Shown: positions 1-8,083 of the stretch, piece after piece
Layout: each line of letters opens with the position of its first letter
Position numbering within the stretch: the first letter of the stretch is position 1
Source: Xanthobacteraceae bacterium
GTDB lineage: Bacteria; Pseudomonadota; Alphaproteobacteria; Rhizobiales; Xanthobacteraceae
NCBI GenBank assembly: GCA_030037185.1
Contig: JASHRR010000222.1
Coordinates: 1-20,459, forward strand
Length of the DNA stretch: 20,459 bases
Reading direction: 5' to 3'
Position numbers and translations under genes: made by a program
Notes under the pieces: generated by a model
Database searches by the model: none
Told to the model about the DNA's origin: nothing
Seen by the model: the letters and a program-made list of their open reading frames with translations, nothing else

Positions 1-348
1 GCACTGTGTGCGCCGCATTCGCAGCAGCCAGAGATGGAATTTATGATACAGTAGTATTAGCCGAAGGCCTAACCCGCCCTGCGGTCTGCGCGGCGGCCAT
101 GCGGGTCCACCCCAGGCCGTAAACTTACGCATCCGGATAGGAGGATGCCTCACGGCGTCGCCCCTTCCGCACCACGTACGTACGGTCCAGCCGGTTCGGT
201 GGATTATCCGAGAAAAGGCAGGCCGGGTGCGACGACGGCGACCGTTGGGGAAAGCGCCGGCGTCCAGCTCATCGCGGCCCGCCCCTCCGCCCAGGTATTC
301 TCTCACCGTCATTTTGCGCTGCGGGTCATCCCGGCTGTCGGGAAACAT
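1..348 (-). CDS. Possible partial hypothetical protein running off the left edge
   Basis: On the minus strand an ATG at 348 opens a frame of 116 codons with no stop before the window edge. It begins three bases after the stop codon of the upstream VWA gene (352-354), a spacing typical of co-translated neighbours. The first 40 or so residues look protein-like (MFPDSRDDPQRKMTVREYL, then an acidic and proline/arginine-rich stretch) and third positions are strongly G/C. No Shine-Dalgarno sequence is visible, and the frame later crosses a stretch near 57-81 that resembles a common intergenic repeat, so part of it may be chance read-through. I do not recognise a family. It does not look like XdhC/CoxF, which often follows coxE. 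Confidence 0.3.
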   Translation of the reverse strand, partial: MFPDSRDDPQRKMTVREYLGGGAGRDELDAGAFPNGRRRRTRPAFSRIIHRTGWTVRTWCGRGDAVRHPPIRMRKFTAWGGPAWPPRRPQGGLGLRLILLYHKFHLWLLRMRRTQC

Positions 349-351
349 CGG

Positions 352-1707
352 CTAGCAACTGCCGCGCCACCAATCCATCGACGGGGCTCGACGTATCGCA
401 GCGCCGGCGAGCCACGGTTTTCGGCACCCGTTTACCCCTCGCTCCCCTCGCCGTCCCGATAGTGCGCGGCACAGCGCTTCCATGCTGTCCAGGTTGTGCA
501 GCGGCCGAAACTCGTCCACATAAGGTAGCATCGCCTGCACGCCGCGGGCCTTGGCCTCGAACCCTGCGAAGCGCAGCAGCGGATTGAGCCAGATCAGGCG
601 GCGGCAGGAGCGATGCAGGCGGTCAATCTCGAAAGCGAGGCGGATGTCGGGGTCGCGCTCGAGCCCGTCGGTGATCAGGAGCACGATCGCGCCGCCGCCG
701 AGCACTCGGCGCGCCCATTGCTTGTTGAAGGCGGCGAGCGACGACGCAATGCGGGTGCCACCCGACCAGTCGGCGACGCTCGCTGAGCAGGCGGCAAGCG
801 CCTCGTCCGGGTCCTTGGCCTTGAGAGCGCGGGTAACGTTGGTGAGCCGCGTGCCGAACAGGAACGAATGGACGCGCTTCCTGGCATCCGTCACGGCATG
901 GAGAAAATGCAGGAATAGCCGCGTGTACTCGCCCATCGAGCCGGAAATGTCGAGCAGCGCTACGATCGGCGGCAATCGCGTCGCGGGTCCGCGATATTTC
1001 AGATCGATGAGCGCGCCGCCCGCCTTCATGCTGGCGCGCAGCGTGCGGCGCATGTCGATTAGGTGCCCGCGGCGATCGGGGACGAGCCGGCGCATCCGGA
1101 CCGCCTCAAGCGAGAGTACCATGTGCCTGATGGCGTCCTTGGCGCGCGCGATTTCGGCCGCCGACATCTGGGCGAAATCCATGCGCTGAAGCACCTCGCG
1201 GTCCGACACGGTGAGGCGGCGGTCGATCTCGATATGCTCAGGCTCCGTGAGCTTGTCCTTGAAGGCCGCAAACAGCGCCTCCTGAACGCGCGCCGCCCCG
1301 GCCTCGGGCTTTTGCCCGCCGCTCGGCGCCCGCGGCATCATCATCGCCATCATCTTTTCGAGATAGCCGCGCTTGCGAAAGAAGATGCGGAATGCCTGCT
1401 CGAACAGGATGGAATGTTCGCGCTTTTTCACGAACACGGCATGGAGCGTCCAATAGAAATCCTGCCGCTCGCCAACGCCTGCGACGTTCACGGCTTCGAG
1501 CGCATCAATCACGGCGCCGGGCCCCACCGCAATTCCCGCCGCGCGCAGCGCCCGCGCGAAATGCACGATGTTCTCGGCAAGGCGGCCGGCTAATCCCTCG
1601 CCTCTCCCGCTTGCCGGGAAGGTCGACGCGCGCGCGTCAGGAGAAAGACGCTCTGATGTCACCTGGAAATCTCGTCCTTCGGCTCCGGCTGGAGCACTGG
1701 GGCGCAA
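352..1707 (-). CDS. CoxE-like VWA domain protein
   Basis: This is a von Willebrand factor A protein of the CoxE type, a cytoplasmic partner of MoxR ATPases that helps in maturing metalloenzymes such as molybdenum hydroxylases. Numbered from the ATG at 1707, the MIDAS metal site is visible: D253-x-S255-x-S257 (DISGSM), a threonine in SGGT near 318, and D347 in LLITDGLER. The family's N-terminal region starts around residue 43 (LAENIVHFARALRAAG). The preceding 40 residues include FPASGRGEG, which looks like translated repeat DNA, so the real start is uncertain; GTG at 1566 (V48) is one alternative and neither site has a convincing ribosome binding site. The last 30 residues after SGRRGERG also look non-conserved. 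Its ATPase partner lies upstream at 2457-3371, unusually far away. Family assignment is firm; both ends are not. Confidence 0.88.
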   Translation of the reverse strand: MRPSAPAGAEGRDFQVTSERLSPDARASTFPASGRGEGLAGRLAENIVHFARALRAAGIAVGPGAVIDALEAVNVAGVGERQDFYWTLHAVFVKKREHSILFEQAFRIFFRKRGYLEKMMAMMMPRAPSGGQKPEAGAARVQEALFAAFKDKLTEPEHIEIDRRLTVSDREVLQRMDFAQMSAAEIARAKDAIRHMVLSLEAVRMRRLVPDRRGHLIDMRRTLRASMKAGGALIDLKYRGPATRLPPIVALLDISGSMGEYTRLFLHFLHAVTDARKRVHSFLFGTRLTNVTRALKAKDPDEALAACSASVADWSGGTRIASSLAAFNKQWARRVLGGGAIVLLITDGLERDPDIRLAFEIDRLHRSCRRLIWLNPLLRFAGFEAKARGVQAMLPYVDEFRPLHNLDSMEALCRALSGRRGERGVNGCRKPWLAGAAIRRAPSMDWWRGSC

Positions 1708-1740
1708 ATAGGTAGCCCCTCCCTACCCTCCCGGCAAGCG
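1608..1740. repeat. Inverted repeat pair around the VWA gene start
   Basis: CGCTTGCCGGGA at 1608-1619 is the exact reverse complement of TCCCGGCAAGCG at 1729-1740, and similarity extends a few bases on each side into CT/GA-rich flanks. The enclosed DNA of about 110 bp includes the annotated ATG (1707) and encodes the non-conserved N-terminus of the VWA protein. The pair resembles short palindromic intergenic elements common in rhizobia, though that identity is from memory. Confidence 0.55.
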
Positions 1741-2456
1741 GCGGAGGGAAAAGGTTACCGCGCCGACTATCGTTGGGATCCGAACTCGCGTAACGGAGCG
1801 AGCACGGCGCGTCGATTGATCACGGGGCGGGGCGGCGCTGCTGGCGCGACCCCGCCATCGCTGTGCCGCCCGTCGCCTGCGCCGCCATGTCCGGCGGCCA
1901 AGCCACCTGCCCGTTGCGAGCCATCATCGAGCCTGCGCCCATCGCCCATTCCCGCCATCCCCGGAGAGCCTCGGGACGGGCGTGCGCGATCGCGACGAAG
2001 GTTTGAAAGGGGCGTGCTCGACGCAAGTGGGCCGGGTCCGCTTCGACGAAGGGTCAGCCTCCGCCCTTGAGACCCGCCAGGAACCAAACCGTCGGCACAC
2101 ACACCTGCGCGGCGGCGACGATGCGCGCATCGACCGCCTCAACGCTCCGCGGAGCCCTGCAATGGCTCGATCCGTTCGACGCACTCCCACGGAGGGAGGC
2201 CGCCCGCCCCGGAACAGCTCATCCAACTCCAGCGGGCCCGTCTTGTGATACAACATCTTGGGGGCGCCCGTTGCCGATCACGCGATCCGGCCGATTCCCG
2301 TCCGGACGGCCGCGGCGACCCCAGCATCGACGGTGCAAACGATTTGAAGAGAGCAACCGGCTACATGGTTCGCCGCAAGCCGTTGCTGTGCCTTTTGTGC
2401 TTTTCTGAAGGCGCTGACGGCGCGCGAACACGACCCGAAGGGGCGGTCGGCAGAGG
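1741..2456. other. Gene-free spacer between MoxR and VWA genes
   Basis: About 700 bp with no ORF showing a recognisable domain, a good ribosome binding site or coherent protein composition. All open frames here are rich in Arg/Pro/Ser, as expected for random GC-rich DNA. No intrinsic terminator is evident. MoxR and VWA genes normally abut, so this spacer is unusual. Confidence 0.6.
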
Positions 2457-3371
2457 CTACTCCGCCGCCCGCAGCTCGGCGCGCAGACCTTCGACCAGCT
2501 CCTTCGCCCTGGCGCCTTCGATGCGCGCAATGTCGTCCTGGTATTTGAGCAGTACACCAAGCGTGTCCGACACGGTCGCCGGGTCGAGCGCGACCGCATC
2601 AAGCTCGGTCAGCGCGCTCGCCCAGTCGAGCGTCTCGGCGACGCCCGGCGATTTGAACAGCTCCTCTTGGCGCAGCGCCTGGACGAAGTGGACGATCTCC
2701 CTCGACAGGCGCTGGTCGATCCCCGGCACCTTGGCGCGCACGATGGCAAGCTCTCGTACCGCGGTGGGATAGCCAACCCAATGATAGAGGCATCGGCGCT
2801 TGAGTGCGTCGTGAACCTCGCGGGTGCGGTTTGAGGTCACGACCACGACCGGCGGACTGGCGGCCTTGACGGTGCCGAGTTCCGGGATGGTGACCTGGAA
2901 ATCCGCCAGCACTTCCAGAAGAAATGCCTCGAACGCTTCGTCGGCGCGGTCAAGCTCGTCGATCAGCAACACCGGCGCGCCGGCCGTATGGGGCTCGAGC
3001 GCCTGTAACAGCGGCCGCTTGATTAGGAGGTTTTCCGAGAACACGTCGCGGGAAAGCCGCTCGCGGTCGGCCGCGCCTTCCGCCTCTGCGAGCCTGATGG
3101 CGATCATCTGGGCGGCGTAATTCCACTCATAGACGGCGCCCGCAACGTCGAGGCCCTCGTAGCATTGCAGCCGGATCAGCCGCCGCCCGAGCGTGGCGGA
3201 GAGAACCTTGGCGATCTCGGTCTTGCCGACCCCCGCCTCGCCTTCCAGGAAGATGGGCCGGCCCATGCGCAGCGCCAGGAACAGCACGGTAGCGAGCGAA
3301 CGATCGGCAAGATAATGGGCGGAAGCAAGAAGCGCGAGCGTTTCGTCAATGGATTTTGGCAGGGCGGTCAC
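2457..3371 (-). CDS. MoxR-family AAA+ ATPase (CoxD-like)
   Basis: A cytoplasmic AAA+ ATPase of the MoxR family, the chaperone-like partner of the VWA protein encoded downstream. With the GTG start at 3371 it has 304 residues: Walker A GEAGVGKT at about 44-51, Walker B VLLIDE at 134-139 followed by LDRAD, sensor-1 TSNRTRE near 180-186, and the arginine pair in ALKRRC near 192. The frame stays open to an ATG at 3560, but that extension encodes an intergenic repeat (see 3422-3553) and aligns with nothing in the family. The GTG is preceded by GGAAAGG (3379-3385) at good spacing and gives an N-terminus (TALPKSIDETLALL) where MoxR proteins normally begin. CoxD/MoxR-CoxE pairs are known from CO dehydrogenase clusters, but no molybdenum hydroxylase gene is visible here, so the client is unknown. 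Confidence 0.92.
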   Translation of the reverse strand: MTALPKSIDETLALLASAHYLADRSLATVLFLALRMGRPIFLEGEAGVGKTEIAKVLSATLGRRLIRLQCYEGLDVAGAVYEWNYAAQMIAIRLAEAEGAADRERLSRDVFSENLLIKRPLLQALEPHTAGAPVLLIDELDRADEAFEAFLLEVLADFQVTIPELGTVKAASPPVVVVTSNRTREVHDALKRRCLYHWVGYPTAVRELAIVRAKVPGIDQRLSREIVHFVQALRQEELFKSPGVAETLDWASALTELDAVALDPATVSDTLGVLLKYQDDIARIEGARAKELVEGLRAELRAAE

Positions 3372-3378
3372 GAACAAG

Positions 3379-3385
3379 CCTTTCC
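3379..3385 (-). promoter_or_regulatory. Ribosome binding site that fixes the MoxR start
   Basis: On the minus strand GGAAAGG lies seven bases before GTG at 3371. It supports this start over the ATG at 3560, which would add 63 residues of repeat-derived sequence. Confidence 0.6.
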
Positions 3386-3421
3386 GCTTCGGATATAAGG
3401 CCGATAGCGGCGGCCGTCCAC

Positions 3422-3437
3422 CCTCGCGCACGCGAGG
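3422..3437. repeat. Small perfect hairpin CCTCGCG-CA-CGCGAGG
   Basis: A 16-base perfect palindrome-like hairpin (7-bp stem, 2-base loop) at the edge of a repeat-rich intergenic stretch upstream of the MoxR start. There is no U-tract on either side, so it is not a convincing terminator. Confidence 0.45.
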
Positions 3438-3469
3438 CGGCATTCCGGTCACCTTGAAACATTCATTCC

Positions 3470-3553
3470 AGTCATGGCATGTCCAGGCTTGTCGGGCCAT
3501 CCACGTTTTTCTACACCAGCCAGAAAAGACGTGCTGCCCGGCGCGGGCATGAC
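3470..3553. repeat. Inverted copies of a rhizobial-type intergenic repeat
   Basis: The left arm, read in reverse, gives AGAAAAACGTGGATGGCCCG; the right arm from about 3521 reads AGAAAAGACGTGCTGCCCGG and ends GCGGGCATGACG. The two arms are diverged inverted copies of one motif. From memory this motif (AAAGACGTGGATG then a CCCGG/GGGC palindrome and ATGACG) is abundant between genes in Bradyrhizobium. It sits between the divergent MoxR and Bug-receptor genes and accounts for the spurious MoxR N-terminal extension. Confidence 0.6.
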
Positions 3554-3645
3554 GTCGCAAGGCGTTGCGGAACGGGCGCTAAATCAGCGCTTCTTTCGGA
3601 AACGCCTGAATTGAGATAGCTTGTATCGCTCCCGAGGGGAACGCC

Positions 3646-4623
3646 ATGAAATTTTTGCGTCGTCAATGTCTGCAGCTTATGTCGGCAGCCGCTGCCGCCT
3701 GCGTATTTTCAGGCCCCGCGTCGGCGCTGGACTATCCGACGCGTCCGGTGCGCCTGGTGGTTCCGGTAGCGCCCGCCGGCGGGGCCGACATCACGGCGCG
3801 GGTGATCGGCCAGTGGCTGTCGGAACGCCTCGGCCAGCAATTCATCATCGAGAACCGGCCCGGCGGCGGCACAAATATTGGCACCGAGATGGTCGCGCAT
3901 GCGCCAGCCGACGGCTACACGCTCCTGCTCGTCAACCTCACTCATGCGATCAATGCAACGCTTTATGAAAAGCTGAACTACAATTTAGCTCGCGACATTG
4001 AGCCGGTGGCAAGCATCATCAGCGTCTCCAACGTCGTCGAGATCCATCCGTCGGTGCCGACCAAAACGCTCCCCGAATTTATCGCCTATGCCAAGGCCCA
4101 CCCAGGCAAGATCAACATGGGCTCGGCCGGCAACGGCAGTTCGTCCCACATGGCCGGCGAACTGTTCAAGATGATGGCCGGCGTCAATCTGGTCCACGTG
4201 CCTTATCGCGGCCAAGGGCCGGCAATGACCGATCTGCTCGGCGGACAGCTGCAGGTGATATTCGCCACCACGCCGGGCACGACCGAATATGTCCGGACCG
4301 GCAAGCTGCGTGCACTCGCTGTGACCACGAGAGAGCGCGCCGACGCACTACCGGACGTTCCCACCGTGGCGGATTTCGTGCCAGGCTATGAATCGAGCCA
4401 GTGGTACGGTATCGGCGCCCCCAAGGGCACGCCGGCCGCGATCGTCAACAAGCTAAATCAGGAGACCAACGCTGCGCTTGTCGATCCGAGGATGAGGGCG
4501 CGACTGGCCGACCTTGGCGGCACCATGCTGCCGGGTTCGCCGGCCGACTTTGCAAAGCTCATCGCCAGCGAAATCGACAAGTGGGGCCGGGTCGTCAAAT
4601 TCGCCGGCATCCGGGCGGAGTGA
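3646..4623 (+). CDS. Bug/TctC-family tripartite tricarboxylate transporter receptor
   Basis: A periplasmic solute-binding protein of the Bug (TctC) family, which captures carboxylates or other small acids for a TctA/TctB membrane transporter. The 325-residue length is typical. A signal peptide with basic N-terminus and Ala-rich core ends at about residue 27 (PASA before LDYPTRPVRLVVP). Family landmarks follow: VAPAGGADITARVIG, ENRPGGGTNIGTEMVA at about 69-83, PADGYTLLL, and HVPYRGQGPAMTDLLGGQ. GAGGGGA (3634-3640) lies just before the ATG. No TctA or TctB gene is in the window, so it is an orphan receptor, as is common in this family. The ligand cannot be read from sequence. The next gene in the same direction begins about 120 bp downstream, so shared transcription is possible but not shown. 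Confidence 0.93.
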   Translation: MKFLRRQCLQLMSAAAAACVFSGPASALDYPTRPVRLVVPVAPAGGADITARVIGQWLSERLGQQFIIENRPGGGTNIGTEMVAHAPADGYTLLLVNLTHAINATLYEKLNYNLARDIEPVASIISVSNVVEIHPSVPTKTLPEFIAYAKAHPGKINMGSAGNGSSSHMAGELFKMMAGVNLVHVPYRGQGPAMTDLLGGQLQVIFATTPGTTEYVRTGKLRALAVTTRERADALPDVPTVADFVPGYESSQWYGIGAPKGTPAAIVNKLNQETNAALVDPRMRARLADLGGTMLPGSPADFAKLIASEIDKWGRVVKFAGIRAE

Positions 4624-4744
4624 ACTGAAACGCTCGCGACCGCATCCTTAGCTTAGAAAATGTGAACGTTTCCAATGCGATTGGCTTCGTGATTCGATCC
4701 GCGAAATGCAGGACGCAGAAAAAGGCATCGGAGGGAGGTTGAGC

Positions 4745-6484
4745 ATGCGGTCGGGTCATCGACATTTGCGGGATCGGCAGGCGTTTCGCCGGCAGTCATT
4801 GCGCAGCTTGCTGCTTTCGGGCGCCATCATGGTGGCGGCGCCGGCCGTGGCGGCCGAGGTCACGCCGCAGCGGCTCATCAATCCGGAACCCCGGAACTGG
4901 CTGATGAACCACCGCACCTATGACGGGCAGCGGTTTTCGCCGCTTGCCCGGATCAACCGGGACAACGTCAAGGCGCTCCGGCTCGCCTATGCGGTTCCGC
5001 TCGGCGGCGGTGGAGGCAACGAGTTCAACGAGGCGACGCCGCTCGCGGAGGACGGCTTTCTTTACATCACGGATTCCTGGGGCGTGCTCTACAAGATCGA
5101 CGCAACGGCGGGAGACGTCGGCCGCATCGTCTGGCGGATGGACCCCAAGCAAGAGCAGCAGCGCCAGAGCCGGGGCGCGGCACTCTGGGGCAACCTGGTG
5201 ATCACCGCCGCCAACAGCCCGGGGCGGGTCATCGCCACCGACAAGGAGACCGGCAAGGTCGTGTGGGAGACGACCTTCCCGGATATCGCGAGCGTGGTGA
5301 TTACAACGGCGCCGCTCGCCATCAACGACAAGATCATCGTCGGTGCCGCCAACAGCGGGGCCGGCATCCGAGACTGGATCGCGGCGCTTGATGCCGCGAG
5401 CGGCAAGCGCGTGTGGTTGAAATACACCGTGCCGGCGCCGGGCGAGCCCGGAGCCGAGACCTGGAAAGGCCCCAACAACGCCTGGCAGACCGGCGGCGCG
5501 GCGGTCTGGGTCACCGGCACCTATGATCCGGACACCAACCAAACTTTCTGGGGAACCGGGAACCCGGTGCCGATGTTCGATCCGACCTACCGGCCCGGCG
5601 ATAATCTCTACACCAACAGTGCGATCTCCTGGAATCCTGACACCGGCCGTATGAATTGGTATTTCCAATACACGCCCGGCGACCAGTGGGACTTCGACGA
5701 AGCCGGAACCCACATCCTGATCGACGCCGAGGTGGCCGGCCAGCCTCGCAAGCTCATCACCCACTCGGCCCGCAACGGTTTCGTCTACACGATGGACCGC
5801 AATAACGGCCAGATCATCGGCGCAAAGCCCTACCTCGACAACGTCAATTGGACGAAGGGCATCGACCAGAAGACCGGCAAGCCGCTCGACTACGACCCGA
5901 CAAAGGACATCCAGATTTATTCGGGAATAGCCGTTCACAGCACCCCGAACGATCCGGTCAAGAAGGTATGCCCGACTATCCTGGGCGGCAACAACTACTG
6001 GCCGTCCAGCTATAGCCCGAAGACGAAGCTGCTCTATGTGCCGGCCCTGACCGGATGCGACGACGTGAAGATCGACACCGCCATGCACTCCAAGGAGAGA
6101 GGCTGGAACGGCGGCACGCGCTCGACCGCCGACCGGCTTGAGAGCAATCTGACCGCATTCGATCCCATCGCAGGCGAGATCAGGAAAAGCATTCACTTGC
6201 GCTATCCCAACGTCAGCGGCACGCTCGCCACCGCCGGTGGCCTCGTGTTCGTCGGCCTGACCGACGGCACCGTGGCGGCCTATGACGACACCACGCTGAC
6301 GGAACTGTGGAAACTCAACTTGGGCTCCGGCTTCAACGCCCCGCCGATGACCTTCGAGGTTAATGGCAAGCAATACGTCGCCATCGCGTCCGGCCTTTAC
6401 ACCACCGGTAAGCGTACGCTGGCGAACTCGCCGGAAGTCAAGGAACAGCGCAACGCTACGGTCCTCTATGTGTTTGGGTTGTGA
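4745..6484 (+). CDS. PQQ-dependent alcohol dehydrogenase-like beta-propeller protein
   Basis: An exported quinoprotein of the methanol/ethanol dehydrogenase fold. The start is placed at ATG 4745 rather than 4706 because GGAGGGAGG lies 7 bases before it; this gives 579 residues. The N-terminus has RRQSLRSLLLSG (possibly Tat-like), with cleavage probable after PAVAA. Propeller W-motifs recur (DKETGKVVW, DAASGKRVW). Conserved pocket residues are W255, N273 in GTGNP, catalytic Asp316 with Asp318 in QWDFDEAG, and R343 in ARNGFVYTMDR. The D-x-D spacing resembles lanthanide-type XoxF. Two hallmarks are missing: the adjacent Cys pair before NRG is replaced (EQQRQSRG), and the metal-ligand Glu of the G-(A/G)-E-(F/Y)-G-V-R motif is Gly at about 205 (ANSGAGIRD). 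No cytochrome c domain is fused. The fold is certain; substrate, metal and even oxidase activity are open. Confidence 0.9.
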   Translation: MRSGHRHLRDRQAFRRQSLRSLLLSGAIMVAAPAVAAEVTPQRLINPEPRNWLMNHRTYDGQRFSPLARINRDNVKALRLAYAVPLGGGGGNEFNEATPLAEDGFLYITDSWGVLYKIDATAGDVGRIVWRMDPKQEQQRQSRGAALWGNLVITAANSPGRVIATDKETGKVVWETTFPDIASVVITTAPLAINDKIIVGAANSGAGIRDWIAALDAASGKRVWLKYTVPAPGEPGAETWKGPNNAWQTGGAAVWVTGTYDPDTNQTFWGTGNPVPMFDPTYRPGDNLYTNSAISWNPDTGRMNWYFQYTPGDQWDFDEAGTHILIDAEVAGQPRKLITHSARNGFVYTMDRNNGQIIGAKPYLDNVNWTKGIDQKTGKPLDYDPTKDIQIYSGIAVHSTPNDPVKKVCPTILGGNNYWPSSYSPKTKLLYVPALTGCDDVKIDTAMHSKERGWNGGTRSTADRLESNLTAFDPIAGEIRKSIHLRYPNVSGTLATAGGLVFVGLTDGTVAAYDDTTLTELWKLNLGSGFNAPPMTFEVNGKQYVAIASGLYTTGKRTLANSPEVKEQRNATVLYVFGL

Positions 6485-6775
6485 GACGCAGCGACAGTAG
6501 CCCGAATTGACGATGCCAAATCCGGGACCGCTGTGCCGCACGGCAACGCTGCTCCCGGGTTCGCTGACGCGAGGCTCCCAAGACGGTCACGGCCTCACAG
6601 CGCGTCGAAACAAGTCGTGATGGCCGAGCAGTACGCGCGCGCCTTGACCTGCCACCCATCGGAACAGCAGCTTGCCGGCAATGCGAAGCAGGCGCATGCG
6701 CATTCGGCCCCCGCGACCAGGCGCGGATGTTGCTGATCCCCATCGAAAGACGCCCTGCGGCGGAGAAGGACAACT
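6485..6775. other. Intergenic region with no recognisable gene
   Basis: About 290 bp between the PQQ enzyme and pncB. Open frames here are GC-rich noise. No terminator with a U-tract was seen. Confidence 0.5.
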
Positions 6776-8083
6776 GTGACCATCTCGACCGACGTCGCCA
6801 AGCGGGTCTACGATCACACCTTCAAGCTCGATCCGATCATCCGCAGCCTGCTCGACACCGACTTCTACAAGCTCATGATGCTGCAGATGATCTGGGGCCT
6901 CTATCGCGACGTCAGGGTGACATTTTCGCTGATCAACCGCACCGCGCAGGTGCGCGTCGCCGAGGAAATCGACGAGCGGGAGTTGCGCGATCAACTCGAC
7001 CATGCGCGCACCCGCCGCTTCACCAACAAAGAAATGATCTGGCTCGCCGGCAACACCTTCTACGGCCGCGCGCAGATCTTCGATCCGAAATTCCTCGCCT
7101 GGCTCGCCGATTTCCAGCTTCCGGAATACGAGCTTCGCCGTGTCGACGGCCAGTATGACCTGCGCTTCGACGGGCCCTGGACCCACACCACCATGTGGGA
7201 GATCCCGGCGCTCGCCATCATCAACGAACTGCGCTCGCGCGCCGCGCTGCGGCGTTACGGCCGCTTCACCCTCGACGTGCTCTATGCTCGCGCCAAAGCC
7301 AAGCTGTGGTCGAAGGTAGAGCGGCTGCGGGAGCTGCCGGCCTTGCGGATTTCCGATTTTGGCACCCGCCGGCGGCACAGCTTTTTATGGCAGCGCTGGT
7401 GCGTGGAGGCGCTGAAAGAAGGGCTCGGCCAGGCGTTCATCGGCACCAGCAACGTGCTGCTCGCAATGGACTCAGATCTCGAGGCGATCGGCACCAACGC
7501 CCATGAACTTCCCATGGTGCTGGCGGCGCTCGCCCGCAATGATGACGAACTGCGGGCCGCGCCCTACCAGGTGCTGCGCGACTGGGAGCGTTACTACGGG
7601 GGAAATCTCCTGGTCGTTCTGCCTGATACCTTCGGCACCACCGCATTCCTGCGCGACGCGCCGGACTGGGTCGCGGACTGGACGGGCTTGCGTCCGGACT
7701 CGGCGCCGCCCGTGGAGGGTGGCGAGGAGGTCATCGCATGGTGGAGACAGAAGGGGCGCGACCCGAGCGACAAGCTTCTCGTGTTCTCGGACGCGCTCGA
7801 CGCCGACACCATCGTGTCTACCTACCGGCACTTCGACGGAAAAGCGCGCATGAGCTTCGGCTGGGGCACCAACCTCACCAACGATTTCGACGGCTGCGCC
7901 CCCCAACCCGATGACGGCCTGCGCGCCATCTCGCTTGTCTGCAAGGTCAGCACCGCCAACGGCCGGCCGGCGGTGAAGCTGTCGGACAACCCGAAGAAGG
8001 CGACCGGGACGCCCGAGGAGGTCGCGCGGTATCTGCGCGTGTTCGGGGGCGAGGGGCGGGTCGAGCGAGAGGTGACGGTGTAA
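6776..8083 (+). CDS. pncB: Nicotinate phosphoribosyltransferase
   Basis: Catalyses the first step of NAD salvage: nicotinate plus PRPP gives nicotinate mononucleotide, coupled to ATP hydrolysis, in the cytoplasm. The 435-residue length fits the bacterial PncB family. Landmarks are [13 protein letters not shown] at about 25-37 near the N-terminus, [10 protein letters not shown] at about 194-203, GTSNVLLA, and GTNAHELPM where H243 corresponds to the histidine that is transiently phosphorylated. A phosphate-binding region near the C-terminus contains [11 protein letters not shown]. The start is GTG at 6776 with GGAGAAGGA (6762-6770) directly upstream. It appears to be a stand-alone housekeeping gene; no other NAD gene is adjacent. 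Confidence 0.96.
   Translation: MTISTDVAKRVYDHTFKLDPIIRSLLDTDFYKLMMLQMIWGLYRDVRVTFSLINRTAQVRVAEEIDERELRDQLDHARTRRFTNKEMIWLAGNTFYGRAQIFDPKFLAWLADFQLPEYELRRVDGQYDLRFDGPWTHTTMWEIPALAIINELRSRAALRRYGRFTLDVLYARAKAKLWSKVERLRELPALRISDFGTRRRHSFLWQRWCVEALKEGLGQAFIGTSNVLLAMDSDLEAIGTNAHELPMVLAALARNDDELRAAPYQVLRDWERYYGGNLLVVLPDTFGTTAFLRDAPDWVADWTGLRPDSAPPVEGGEEVIAWWRQKGRDPSDKLLVFSDALDADTIVSTYRHFDGKARMSFGWGTNLTNDFDGCAPQPDDGLRAISLVCKVSTANGRPAVKLSDNPKKATGTPEEVARYLRVFGGEGRVEREVTV

Noticed and set aside
551..1189. 212-codon plus-strand frame (and 1063-1593)
   Set aside because: Antisense to the VWA gene, whose MIDAS motifs are clear.
4796..6541. 581-codon open frame on the minus strand
   Set aside because: It is the antisense shadow of the PQQ dehydrogenase; composition is Arg/Val/Gly-rich and it has no domain or ribosome binding site.
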